From the NCBI GenBank assembly GCA_021772735.1, contig JAJFLK010000474.1, forward strand, positions 1-31,641: 31,641 bases of DNA, in the 5' to 3' direction. The notes below the pieces were generated by a model. The model did not search any database and had not been told where the DNA came from. It worked only from the letters and a program-made list of their open reading frames with translations. The DNA comes from Candidatus Sumerlaeota bacterium (GTDB lineage: Bacteria; Sumerlaeota; Sumerlaeia; MVZB01; JAJFLK01). The position numbers and the translations under genes were made by a program. This document shows positions 1 through 7,581 of this stretch, piece by piece; position 1 is the first letter of the stretch; each line of letters begins with the position of its first letter.

Positions 1-293
1 CCGGACCCGCGCTCAGGACACTCAATCGCGTTGTCTCGGTCAATGAAGACATCTGTATCGGGTGCAACCTGTGCTCGAAATACTGCCCGTGGGAAACCAT
101 TCCCATGCTCCCCTACTCCCCACGGGTCGAAGCTCAAGATGAGAATAAGGAAGCCCTGAACCGAGAGTTCGTCGAGGCCGGCCGGATTGAAGTAGACAAA
201 CCCGATGAGCCTGATCTAGGCGAAGCGGACCAGGGCGAGGCAGCCGAGCAAGTGACAGCGGCGGACGATACCCCGGAAGAGGCAATCGCCTGA
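1..293 (+). CDS. C-terminal part of a 4Fe-4S ferredoxin-type protein (partial)
   Basis: The frame is open from the window edge to a TGA at 291-293, so only the last ~96 residues are visible. They contain a single ferredoxin-type cluster motif, CIGCNLCSKYCP (C-x2-C-x2-C-x3-C-P), which binds a 4Fe-4S cluster and passes electrons in many oxidoreductases. The motif is preceded by a short stretch resembling the approach to a ferredoxin cluster (VNEDICIGC). It is followed by an acidic, Glu/Asp/Ala-rich tail of about 50 residues with no recognisable fold. The N-terminal domain that would identify the enzyme lies outside the window. It could be a ferredoxin, a cyclic-nucleotide/ferredoxin fusion or the end of a flavoprotein oxidoreductase. 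The iron-sulfur call is firm; the specific function is unknown. Confidence 0.8.
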   Translation, partial: GPALRTLNRVVSVNEDICIGCNLCSKYCPWETIPMLPYSPRVEAQDENKEALNREFVEAGRIEVDKPDEPDLGEADQGEAAEQVTAADDTPEEAIA

Positions 294-444
294 ACCGATT
301 ATGAGATCTCGGCACTTGCCGACTGACAAGGGCGAATGCCTGAATTCCGTAGGAGGTGAAGCGTAATTCTGCTTGTCTGCCAAAGCCCCGAGGTGGACAA
401 TCACCTTTGCAAGGCACTCCGTCTTTGAAAAAGGAGGTTACATC

Positions 445-681
445 ATGTCGATTCTTGCGAGCGCAATTGACTTCATAGTCGCTACCTTCCCGTTCAGCTT
501 GGCGCTGGTGATCGTCGGTGCACCCATCTCCGCCTACATCTTATTGAGATGCGCCGAATTCGTTCTTCGGGAACGGAAAACGTTCCTGCGGCAGCGTAAG
601 ACTTGGGTTGTTCTCTCTCTGGCGCTGATGGCCGTTCAGACAACCGGAGTCTTCATGGCGATCATCACCCAAGGTTCTTGA
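445..681 (+). CDS. small two-helix membrane protein, unknown function
   Basis: This 78-residue protein begins at ATG 445 behind a strong ribosome binding site, AAGGAGG at 431-437, with 7-nt spacing. That is why this start is preferred to the in-frame TTG at 373. It has two hydrophobic segments, residues about 8-32 (FIVATFPFSLALVIVGAPISA) and 55-73 (WVVLSLALMAVQTTGVFMAII). They are separated by a basic loop (RERKTFLRQRKT) that should face the cytoplasm. No family is recognised. It follows the iron-sulfur gene on the same strand after 151 nt and could belong to the same electron-transfer unit, but nothing in the sequence proves that. A second SD-like AGGAGGTG near 352 has no good start codon after it. 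Confidence 0.65.
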   Translation: MSILASAIDFIVATFPFSLALVIVGAPISAYILLRCAEFVLRERKTFLRQRKTWVVLSLALMAVQTTGVFMAIITQGS

Positions 682-730
682 GCGAAGAGAAGCCGGGCCA
701 GATAGAACACTGTCTCTACATATTTCGCAC

Positions 731-793
731 GATGACGGCGCGGGTCATCGCAAGGGGTGTTCGTGCCTTCGTGATCGACCAGCTTATCTGGTC
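731..793. terminator. two hairpins between convergent genes
   Basis: Two perfect inverted repeats lie between the convergent ends at 681 and 807. GATGAC (731-736) pairs with GTCATC (744-749) around a 7-nt loop. GACCAG (777-782) pairs with CTGGTC (788-793) around CTTAT. Neither is followed by a T tract on either strand, so intrinsic termination is uncertain. Position suggests transcript-end structures for one or both genes. Confidence 0.3.
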
Positions 794-806
794 CCGGGCG
801 CTGAGG

Positions 807-1289
807 CTAACTCGCGCTTCGAATCTTCTCGACGATCGCCGTCGTCGATTTGCCCTCTGTCAGTTCCACCGTCATGACCGTCCCGCCGTATGCCTCGACG
901 ACTTCTCGGCCGATGACGCCATCGATCGAATACGTCGCGCCTTTGATCAGGATGTCGGGCCGGAAAAGCTCCAGCAACGCATGGGGCGTTTGTTCGCCGA
1001 ACTCGGTGACATAATCCACACACGCGAACCCCGCCAGTACGCGCTTGCGCTGCGCGGCGTTCATGATCGGGCGGTCCGGCCCCTTGAGCTGCCGCAGAGA
1101 TTCATCGCTATTGACGGCCACAACCAGGCAATCGCCCTGCCCCCGAGCCGCCCACAGATAACGAAGATGGCCGACGTGAATGACGTCGAAGCACCCGTTG
1201 GTGAAAACGATCTTCTTGCCTGCGGCGCGCAGCGTGCCCAAGTGACCGGCCAAGGCTTTGCGGTCGTGAATCTTATCGTCGCAGTTCAT
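807..1289 (-). CDS. rfaE2: D-glycero-beta-D-manno-heptose 1-phosphate adenylyltransferase (RfaE2/HldC type)
   Basis: This cytoplasmic enzyme transfers AMP from ATP to heptose 1-phosphate, giving ADP-heptose for the LPS inner core. The 160-residue product is a stand-alone nucleotidyltransferase without the PfkB kinase half of bifunctional HldE. Visible marks are TNGCFDVIHVGH, with the HxGH signature at residues 38-41, an NSDES segment, a KGATYSIDGVIG stretch matching the family's KGxDY...VVG region, and GKSTTAIVEKI near the C-terminus, matching the family's GxSTTxII. The start at ATG 1289 is chosen because family alignment begins there; a longer frame upstream only runs through the neighbouring gene. 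It begins 25 nt after the stop of the AmaP-like gene, so both are probably cotranscribed. The SD is weak. A kinase partner (HldA-like) must be encoded elsewhere. Confidence 0.93.
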   Translation of the reverse strand: MNCDDKIHDRKALAGHLGTLRAAGKKIVFTNGCFDVIHVGHLRYLWAARGQGDCLVVAVNSDESLRQLKGPDRPIMNAAQRKRVLAGFACVDYVTEFGEQTPHALLELFRPDILIKGATYSIDGVIGREVVEAYGGTVMTVELTEGKSTTAIVEKIRSAS

Positions 1290-1314
1290 TCGGGGGTGTT
1301 GGTTCGAGTCGAGA

Positions 1315-2220
1315 TCATTCGGGGCGATGGGTCCAGGGATGAGCTTCGGGATCATTCTCTGGATTGTCTTCGGGGTTGTTTTCGGCCGTATCACTCGCGC
1401 CGTCAACCATGCGTATCGGCCCCGGTTCATCTTCGGAGTCAGACTCGGCGAAGTCCGATCCGCCGGGCTCGACGCCGCTGTCAACGAGGTGCTCAAGGGT
1501 CGTATCGAGCTCGAAGGCCCTGGTGACCGAGCCACCGGGTCCCGGGTATTCTTTGACGCGCGTGGATGATGGGATCGGCTGGGTCGCCTTCTCAGCTTCA
1601 GGGCGCAGGCCAAAATCTTCGTCGGTCGTGCCGGCGGCGGCAACGCCGGCAAGCGGCTCGGCAGCGGCTGCCGTCCTCTCCATTGTGCCAAACCCGCTGA
1701 CATCGACGGTGATCTTGTGAATCCGCTCGATGCCGAGCAATTCGGTCACGCGCCTCCGGACGACGCGTTCAATTTCGGATTGGACCCTGGGGACATTCGG
1801 GATCGGCTTGACTTTGATTTTCAAGCGCAGGTCGATGCCCTTGCCCACCTGCCGGACCGTTGAAGTGTGATCGATCACTTCGGCAATCTCGTCCATGATA
1901 TTCGCGATGAACTGCGTGATCGCGGTCTTGTATATCCGAATGACCTCCGAGGAAGAGGTCTTGATCGCGATCGCCTGATCGCGCTGGCGGATAAAAAGTG
2001 AAATCATCCAATATAGCGTCGGCAGCAGGAGGACTGCGAGCCAATAGAACCACGGTCCCCAGCCGTCTGAAGCTGGTACGAGCGCTTCGGGAATTTGATT
2101 AAAAGGAAAGAGATGAGGTAATTCGAGCACGCCGCCCATAATTCCCTGGACGCCAAGAGCGACGAGCACGATCTGCATTGCAATGAGCAAAACCAAGGCG
2201 CTGAGGCGAAGAAAAGCCAT
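1315..2220 (-). CDS. AmaP-like membrane anchor with Asp23-type domain
   Basis: The 301-residue protein has two N-terminal transmembrane segments, about residues 8-28 and 57-77. A cytoplasmic domain follows (about 85-175) with the pattern of alkaline-shock (Asp23/Gls24) proteins: SSSEVIRIYKTAI, then an alternating beta region GIDLRLKIKVKPIPNVP, then VQSEIERVVRRRVTELLGI and KITVDV. This two-helix plus Asp23-like arrangement is that of AmaP, which tethers Asp23 to the membrane in Firmicutes. The last ~120 residues are Pro/Glu/Asp-rich and end in NPEDNPENDPE repeats, so they are probably disordered. The gene lies 32 nt downstream of an Asp23-family gene, which strongly supports an anchor-partner pair. 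The start at ATG 2220 gives a plausible leading helix. Function beyond scaffolding or cell-envelope stress is unknown. Confidence 0.7.
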   Translation of the reverse strand: MAFLRLSALVLLIAMQIVLVALGVQGIMGGVLELPHLFPFNQIPEALVPASDGWGPWFYWLAVLLLPTLYWMISLFIRQRDQAIAIKTSSSEVIRIYKTAITQFIANIMDEIAEVIDHTSTVRQVGKGIDLRLKIKVKPIPNVPRVQSEIERVVRRRVTELLGIERIHKITVDVSGFGTMERTAAAAEPLAGVAAAGTTDEDFGLRPEAEKATQPIPSSTRVKEYPGPGGSVTRAFELDTTLEHLVDSGVEPGGSDFAESDSEDEPGPIRMVDGASDTAENNPEDNPENDPEAHPWTHRPE

Positions 2221-2252
2221 TATTACGTTCCGTTTCGATGATCGCCGAGAGA

Positions 2253-2681
2253 TTACTCGCCGCTGGCGATGTCCTCTACTTCGGGCTCGGGAGTGGCCAC
2301 GGGGGGCTCAACTCGCTTGATGACTTCGCCTACGATGACCTCGCGCACATGAACGATCACCTGCTGCACGGTCAGCCCCGTCAGGCTCTCCACGGCGTTC
2401 TTGATCGCAAGCTGGAGCTGACGCGCCGCTTTGGGGATTTCCACGCCGTATCGAATGCTGATGTCGATATCGATCCGCTTGACCGTATTCTCGTCCATCT
2501 CGATCGCGATGCCCTTTTCAGCCTCGCCCCGGCCGAACTTCCAAGTCGATTTGCTGGACGACCCCGAGAAAGCGGAGTCGGACCAAATAATGCCTTCGAC
2601 TTCGTGCGAAGCCACCGAAACGATCTTTTTGACCACGACCTCGTAGATGTGTACGTCGCCCAGGTCATCGTATGTCGTCAT
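2253..2681 (-). CDS. Asp23/Gls24 family envelope stress response protein
   Basis: This 142-residue soluble protein has the Asp23 (DUF322) pattern. It shows VHIYEVVVKKIVSVASHEVEGI at the start, a central KGIAIEMDENTVKRIDIDISIRYGVEIP, an amphipathic helix ARQLQLAIKNAVESLTGL, and TVQQVIVHVREVIV near the end (segments given from memory of family order, read directly here). Asp23 proteins coat the inner face of the membrane through AmaP in Gram-positive bacteria. A likely anchor is encoded immediately downstream. The acidic tail after residue 120 (VEPPVATPEPEVEDIASGE) is poorly conserved in such proteins. The start at ATG 2681 has only a weak GGGGAG SD about 13 nt away. Family assignment is good; the role in an LPS-bearing cell is unknown. 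Confidence 0.8.
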   Translation of the reverse strand: MTTYDDLGDVHIYEVVVKKIVSVASHEVEGIIWSDSAFSGSSSKSTWKFGRGEAEKGIAIEMDENTVKRIDIDISIRYGVEIPKAARQLQLAIKNAVESLTGLTVQQVIVHVREVIVGEVIKRVEPPVATPEPEVEDIASGE

Positions 2682-2706
2682 GATTCAGCCCGCTCCCCGT
2701 CGATTC

Positions 2707-2712
2707 ATTATA
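2707..2712 (-). promoter_or_regulatory. candidate -10 box for the Asp23/AmaP operon
   Basis: On the minus strand a perfect TATAAT lies 25 nt before the Asp23 start codon and would give a leader of about 19 nt. No good -35 hexamer sits 16-18 nt upstream (GCGATT is the best), so this is only a candidate. An alternative TTGATC further upstream pairs with a poor -10. Confidence 0.3.
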
Positions 2713-2831
2713 CGAAATCGCCCTCTTAAATCGCCTGCCCCTGCCTCGATCAATAACATCGCCCGGCAAAGCTTCGCAAGGTCCGAGTTGCGTCGGCGGG
2801 TTGTTTCCGGCTTTCCAGCGGCGCACCCGCA

Positions 2832-3548
2832 TCAATTTCGGCCGCTGCGGCGCAGTCTCCACATCGAGTAAAGCGTCCTCAGATACGCCAGGCCGAACTT
2901 GAAAAGCTTCGCGTGCGATTTGCCCTCTTTGCGGGGCCGATAGTGAAACGGCACCTCGGCGATCCTCCCGCCATTGAGGTGGATCAGGATCAGGATTTCT
3001 TCGAGAACGTCAAAATCCTCGGCACGGAACTCGATTTCATCCAACGCCTCGCGCCTGTAGAGCCGGAAGCCGCTGGAGATATCGCGGACCGGAATTCGCA
3101 GCGCGGCGGTGAAAACCTCGTTCAGGATTCGGCTCAGCATGGCACGGAAGATCGACATATCGGCGGCGCCCCCGGGCACATATCGAGATGCGATCACAAC
3201 CTCGGCATCCTCACGGCTCGCCCAAAGCTGCTCGATCACTTCGGGCTCGTGTGAGAGATCCGAATCCAGCGTCTGGATAAACCGCCCACGGGCCAGCGCA
3301 AAACCGGTTCTCAAGGCTCCTCCGTATCCGCGTCCCTCCTGGGTGATCGGACGCGCTCCGGCGGCTTTGGCCTCGGCGACCGTGCCGTCCGTCGAGCCGC
3401 CATCGACTATAATGATCTCATGCTCGACGTCGAGCTCATCGAGGGTCTTCCGGCACCGGGCGACAAGTTCGCCGATATTTCCGCCCTCATTAAGCGCGGG
3501 AATGACGATGCTTAATTCGACGCCGGAGGGCTGAGAATTCTCGTTCAT
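2832..3548 (-). CDS. GT2 glycosyltransferase, dolichyl/polyprenyl-phosphate mannose synthase type
   Basis: The 238-residue enzyme should transfer a sugar from a nucleotide donor to polyprenyl phosphate on the inner face of the membrane. It shows SIVIPALNEGGNI at the N-terminus, EIIIVDGGSTDGT, the metal-binding LDSDLSHEP (DxD with the Dpm1-type SHxP extension), ISSGFRLYRREAL in the acceptor region and FHYRPRKEGKSH. There is no C-terminal membrane domain, as in the short Dpm1 class. ATG 3548 is preferred over an upstream in-frame start at 3629 because homology to the family begins at residue 10 of this version and the extra 27 residues are not protein-like. It is divergent from pgeF. The polyprenyl-linked sugar could feed the GT-C enzyme encoded at 4630-6213. 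The sugar is not determinable. Confidence 0.88.
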   Translation of the reverse strand: MNENSQPSGVELSIVIPALNEGGNIGELVARCRKTLDELDVEHEIIIVDGGSTDGTVAEAKAAGARPITQEGRGYGGALRTGFALARGRFIQTLDSDLSHEPEVIEQLWASREDAEVVIASRYVPGGAADMSIFRAMLSRILNEVFTAALRIPVRDISSGFRLYRREALDEIEFRAEDFDVLEEILILIHLNGGRIAEVPFHYRPRKEGKSHAKLFKFGLAYLRTLYSMWRLRRSGRN

Positions 3549-3754
3549 TGGGCGGATTCGCAGGCACGGGGGATTCAATGATGAGGCGTCCGGATGCGGC
3601 CCGGAGCCGAAAGCCCGATACCCTCGCACGATGCCCGGGCGGCATCAACTTCTAAGCGGGGCCAGAGCGCCAGCCTCCGTCCGCATCTCTCGTATCTCGC
3701 GCATTACACGCACCATTGCCATACGGCTCCGGCGCGCCTAGGCTGATCGTCGAA

Positions 3755-4633
3755 ATGATATTGGATCCGCCCAATCCGCAAGCCCCACTCGGCGGGGACT
3801 GGCTCGCCAACCCGGCATGGGCGGTGGTGTCCGAAGCTTCGGGCCCGTGGGGCAGGATCGTCCACGGGACGCTCCGGCGAGGACGGCATGATGCCGAAGG
3901 CAAGTTGCGCCCTGAAGGTAAGCTGCCGTTTGTCGAATTCATGCGACTCGCCGCGCCTCAGTTGCGCAAATTGGCGGCCCCGTTGGCCGGCGAGCTCGCC
4001 GAACCCCTCAGCGTCATTGGCGCGGATCAGGTTCACGGAGATCGCGTCGAACTAATCCGGGACACAGCCCGCATCGAGGCCGGGCCCGCGCGTCTCGCCT
4101 TTGAAGACGCCGCCGACCTGCCGTCGCTCCGCGTGTACGAATTCCCCGAGACCGACGCGATCGTCACCACCCGCCCGCAGACGCTTCTCGTCATCCAGAC
4201 CGCCGATTGCCTGCCGATCTTGATGCTGGACCGCAAGACAGGGGCGATCGGCGCGTGCCATTGCGGGTGGCGCGGTCTGCTCGCCGGGCTGGCGCAAAAG
4301 ACCGCCGGGCGCCTCATCGAGCTTGGGACGATGCCGGCCGACCTCGAAGCGTGGATCGGCCCCGGGATCGGCCCCGAGCATTACGAGGTCAGCCCCGACA
4401 TGATCGCTCAATTCGAGACCGAATTCCCCGAGGGGCCGGTCACGCCCGGCCGGCGCAGGCTCGATCTCAAAGCCGTCGCGCTCGCCTCGTTGCGGCGCGC
4501 GGGCCTGGGAGCCGGGAGCATCACGGACTGCGGCCGGTGCACATTCTCCGAAGCCGGCGCGTGGCATTCATACCGCCGCGATGGGGACAAAGCCGGTAGG
4601 CTCATCACCGTCATCGGCCGGATATCGCAATGA
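3755..4633 (+). CDS. pgeF: peptidoglycan editing factor PgeF (YfiH/YlmD, 'laccase-domain' protein)
   Basis: Members of this family (Cu-oxidase_4/DUF152) are cytoplasmic. They have been described as purine nucleoside phosphorylase/adenosine deaminase enzymes and, in E. coli, as a factor removing L-Ser-containing mis-made peptidoglycan precursors. The 292-residue product has the three family metal ligands: His94 in QVHG, Cys152 in TADCLPI and His169 in HCGWRG. It also has the conserved WIGPGIGPEHYEV and the CTFSE...WHSYRRDG ending. ATG 3755 is chosen over a TTG at 3716. The TTG version adds 13 residues, and length and homology do not need them. The stop overlaps the next start (ATGA at 4630-4633), so it is translationally coupled to the GT-C gene. 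Confidence 0.92.
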   Translation: MILDPPNPQAPLGGDWLANPAWAVVSEASGPWGRIVHGTLRRGRHDAEGKLRPEGKLPFVEFMRLAAPQLRKLAAPLAGELAEPLSVIGADQVHGDRVELIRDTARIEAGPARLAFEDAADLPSLRVYEFPETDAIVTTRPQTLLVIQTADCLPILMLDRKTGAIGACHCGWRGLLAGLAQKTAGRLIELGTMPADLEAWIGPGIGPEHYEVSPDMIAQFETEFPEGPVTPGRRRLDLKAVALASLRRAGLGAGSITDCGRCTFSEAGAWHSYRRDGDKAGRLITVIGRISQ

Positions 4634-6213
4634 ACAACGACGCAGCACAAAGCACGAACGATCAAATCACGGACGAGACCGCAGAGGCTCGACCGGCCAA
4701 CGGCGGCCCGACACGGTCCGCAATCGGACTGCCGACGGCACTCGCGCTGGCGGCGATAGTTACACTCGCGTTGTTCTATCACCAACGCGCCGGCCTGACG
4801 TATCCGACGCCATGGTCCGACGAGGCCTCCTTCGCGTATCCCGCGCTTGCGTTGGCGCGTTCCGGCAGCCTGCTCGCGCCCGAATTGAATCCCGACCGCG
4901 TCATCCACTGGATGCCGCCCGGATACACGATCGCCTCTGGCATGCTCTACAAAATCGCAGGGTTTTCGCTCGGGCTCGCTCGCGGACTTTCCCTCGCATG
5001 GCTGCTGGCTGGGGCCATTCCGTTCTATCTTATGCTCCGTCACGCCAGGCCCGCGAGTCATGGCGGCCGAACTATTCGAGGCGGGTTCGACGGATTCGCA
5101 GGATTCGATGGGTTCTCTATCGCGCTTGTCGCGTTGTTCGTGCTCAACGCCCCGGCCATCGCGCTTGCAAACACGGCCCGCATGGAGACGATGCTTCTCG
5201 CACTCGCGCTGGCGTCCTTCGCGTTCCTCCAGCGGGGCCGCCTTTATCCCGCACTGGGGATCGGCGCGCTGGCGCCGCTCGTCCATCCCAACGGGCTCTA
5301 CTTCGTCGCCGCGATCTTCGTATATGCATTGCTTAATCGAAGATCGATCGCCGGTCAGGCGAGCAGACGCACGCTCGCGATCATGATTCCGGCGCTGGTT
5401 GCGTGGGGGGCGTATATCATCTTCTCAGCGGCGAACTGGAGCGACTTCGCGGCCGATATGAGCTACCAATTCGAGCGCAAGGGAGCTTACGATCTGCGCT
5501 CAATCATATTCTCAAAGCTATACATCCTGGTGTCGGCCGGCATCATCGCGCTGACGGTATTCGCCGGGGCCGAAGGGCTGCGCAGCCGATCGCTTCTCTA
5601 CTTCGCGATCCCCTCGTGGCTGGCCAACCTGATCGGCGTGGAGATGTGGTACAAGATCTTCGAACACACGGCCTATCTCTTCTTCTGCGCCGTCGCCCTT
5701 GAAGCGTTCGGATCCCTGTCGGGCCGATTCTTAGCCGAGTCAGTGCGATGGCCCGCACGATCGGCCGCCGTCGGTTTGGTCGCCCTCCAGTTCGTCGCAT
5801 TCGAGAACCCTCTCTACTATTTCACCGGCCTGCGCTGGGCAGGCATGAGGATGGCTCCGAGCAGTTATGAATACATGGCTGAAGGCGAGCGCTCCGCCGT
5901 CGAGGGTTTGATCCAACGCAACCGCCTCGCCGATCGCCCGCTTCGAGTCCACATCTTTCCCGAGGGCGACGCATTGCTTTTTCAGGATCTCGACCGCTCG
6001 ATGGTCGTTTTCTCAAAGCCGCTTTTCACGCAGAGCGAGCCGGACATCTACATTATCCATCGCTCTCGATACGAGCCCTCGGGCCAGCGGCGAGTAGAAC
6101 GACGGAGCGCAAAGCTCGCCGCATCGGGCATCGATATCGACGACCCCGGCGCGCTGCTCATCGCGCGAGACCTGAACGACCGCTGGTATTATCGAGTCAG
6201 CTCGCCACAGTGA
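4630..6213 (+). CDS. GT-C fold membrane glycosyltransferase (PMT/ArnT-like)
   Basis: A 527-residue integral membrane protein with about ten hydrophobic segments, the first at residues 33-50. A WSDEASF motif falls in the first external loop, the usual place of the catalytic acidic pair in GT-C enzymes. An HWMPPGY motif follows. The last ~110 residues form a soluble domain without membrane segments. Such enzymes move a sugar from a polyprenyl-phosphate donor to a lipid, glycan or protein on the outer side of the cytoplasmic membrane. Its start overlaps the stop of pgeF. An insert of repeated Gly-Phe-Asp units (GGFDGFAGFDGFS, about residues 152-164) sits between two helices and looks like a local duplication. 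Acceptor and sugar are unknown. Confidence 0.75.
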   Translation: MNNDAAQSTNDQITDETAEARPANGGPTRSAIGLPTALALAAIVTLALFYHQRAGLTYPTPWSDEASFAYPALALARSGSLLAPELNPDRVIHWMPPGYTIASGMLYKIAGFSLGLARGLSLAWLLAGAIPFYLMLRHARPASHGGRTIRGGFDGFAGFDGFSIALVALFVLNAPAIALANTARMETMLLALALASFAFLQRGRLYPALGIGALAPLVHPNGLYFVAAIFVYALLNRRSIAGQASRRTLAIMIPALVAWGAYIIFSAANWSDFAADMSYQFERKGAYDLRSIIFSKLYILVSAGIIALTVFAGAEGLRSRSLLYFAIPSWLANLIGVEMWYKIFEHTAYLFFCAVALEAFGSLSGRFLAESVRWPARSAAVGLVALQFVAFENPLYYFTGLRWAGMRMAPSSYEYMAEGERSAVEGLIQRNRLADRPLRVHIFPEGDALLFQDLDRSMVVFSKPLFTQSEPDIYIIHRSRYEPSGQRRVERRSAKLAASGIDIDDPGALLIARDLNDRWYYRVSSPQ

Positions 6214-6282
6214 AACGGCTGCCCGTTCGGCGGCGCGTCTTGATTCCGAGACATTGGGTAATCTTTAAGCGCGCGGGAGCGT

Positions 6283-7533
6283 CTAAAAGAACTCTTCCAT
6301 AACTCGGTCCGCAACGAGCAATCCGCGACGCGTCAGCCGAATCGCTTTTTCATCGGCCTCGATCATTCCGCCCTCGCAAAGTCGGCCAACTTCGTTGTCA
6401 TAGAATTCTCGGATACTTCGTCCAGACCACCGGTCCAGCTCACTCCACTCGACGCCCGGGACGCGCCTCAGCGCAAGCATCATCACTTCCGCGAGGCGCG
6501 TCCGCTCTTCGCCCGGCGGCTGTTCGACCTCGACCAGCCGATCGGGCCGGGTCGCCGCGAGATTCAGAAAACCATCCAGATCGCGCGGTTTGGAATATCT
6601 TCGCCCGCCGACGACGCCGTGCGCCGAAGGGCCGAAGGCGTAGACATCGCACTTGCTCCAGTATTTCGAATTGTGACGGCTCGCCAGGCCGGGCCGGGCC
6701 CAGTTTGAAATCTCGTAATGCGCATACCCAGCCTCGCCCAGTCGGTCCATCAACGTCTCATACATCCGCGCCGTCGGCTCATCGCCCGGCATCAAAATTC
6801 GCCCGTCGGCTTCCCAGCGTTTGAACGGCGTCCCGCTGTGGAGCGTCAGCCCGTAGGCCGAGATGTGTTCGGGCTCGAATTCGAGCAGCGTGCTCAAGTC
6901 CCGTTCGAAATCGGCCGGGGTCTGCCCCGGCAGGCCAAACATAATATCGAGCGACACGTTCTCGAACCCAAGTGCGCGCACCTTCTCGACCGCCCGCCGT
7001 CCCATCGCGGCGTCATGATCGCGACCCAACAGCGTCAAGAAACGATCATCGAACGACTGGCATCCGAGGCTGACTCGATTGACGCCTGCAGTGATCGCGC
7101 CCTGGAGTCGCTCGATATCGGCCGCCGTCGGATTGACCTCCATCGTTATTTCCGCCTCAGGGCTGAGCGCGAAGGCCTCACCGAGGCTCTGCATAACGGC
7201 CGCAATTTGGTCGGGTTCCATCAGGCTCGGCGTGCCCCCGCCGAGGTACAGGGTGTCGGCCTCGGGAACGGCTTTGGGCCGCGCGCCTTGCCCGCAGCCT
7301 GAGGCTCCAATTGCGCCGAAGACCACCGATGTGTTTTGGATCTCGGCAAGTAACGCATTCGCAAATCCCGAGGACTTTGCGAAATCCGGATGCTCGCGAC
7401 CGAACGTGAAGAAATCACAGTACGGACACTTGCGCGCGCAAAACGGCCAGTGAACGTAAATCCCCGCTGGTTCGGCTGCGGATGACTCCACTGAGCGTGG
7501 CCCTGCCCGGCTTGCACTAGTCTCGTGTGACAT
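6283..7533 (-). CDS. hemW: radical SAM heme chaperone HemW
   Basis: HemW binds heme and inserts it into respiratory proteins; it was formerly called oxygen-independent coproporphyrinogen oxidase-like. The 416-residue protein has the radical SAM cluster motif with Cys32, Cys36 and Cys39 (CARKCPYCDF), GGGTPS for SAM binding, the VNRVSLGCQSFD strand, LDIMFGLPGQT and the HemW-specific HNSKYW. A C-terminal winged-helix region ends in RLTRRGLLVADRVMEEFF. It lacks the extra N-terminal Cys and other marks of true HemN. An insert around residues 66-90 (GAIGASGCGQGARPK) is longer than usual. It follows the sugar transferase by 48 nt on the same strand, so cotranscription is likely. The start at ATG 7533 leaves a ~23-residue unconserved leader; a later start cannot be excluded. 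Confidence 0.93.
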   Translation of the reverse strand: MSHETSASRAGPRSVESSAAEPAGIYVHWPFCARKCPYCDFFTFGREHPDFAKSSGFANALLAEIQNTSVVFGAIGASGCGQGARPKAVPEADTLYLGGGTPSLMEPDQIAAVMQSLGEAFALSPEAEITMEVNPTAADIERLQGAITAGVNRVSLGCQSFDDRFLTLLGRDHDAAMGRRAVEKVRALGFENVSLDIMFGLPGQTPADFERDLSTLLEFEPEHISAYGLTLHSGTPFKRWEADGRILMPGDEPTARMYETLMDRLGEAGYAHYEISNWARPGLASRHNSKYWSKCDVYAFGPSAHGVVGGRRYSKPRDLDGFLNLAATRPDRLVEVEQPPGEERTRLAEVMMLALRRVPGVEWSELDRWSGRSIREFYDNEVGRLCEGGMIEADEKAIRLTRRGLLVADRVMEEFF

Positions 7534-7581
7534 CAGATTCGTGTTATCGAGTTCGTGGCGTCTGATTCGGAACCAGCAAAT

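Noticed and set aside
373..444. Upstream TTG start for the small membrane protein
   Set aside because: The ATG at 445 has a near-perfect Shine-Dalgarno at ideal spacing, while the added 24 residues are not protein-like for a membrane protein.
603..1526. 307-residue plus-strand frame across the heptose adenylyltransferase gene
   Set aside because: It overlaps two real minus-strand genes and the end of the small membrane protein, and has Arg-rich shadow composition.
2665..2862. Minus-strand 65-residue frame between the glycosyltransferase and Asp23 genes
   Set aside because: It overlaps the ends of both neighbours in other frames, lacks a ribosome binding site and has shadow-like composition.
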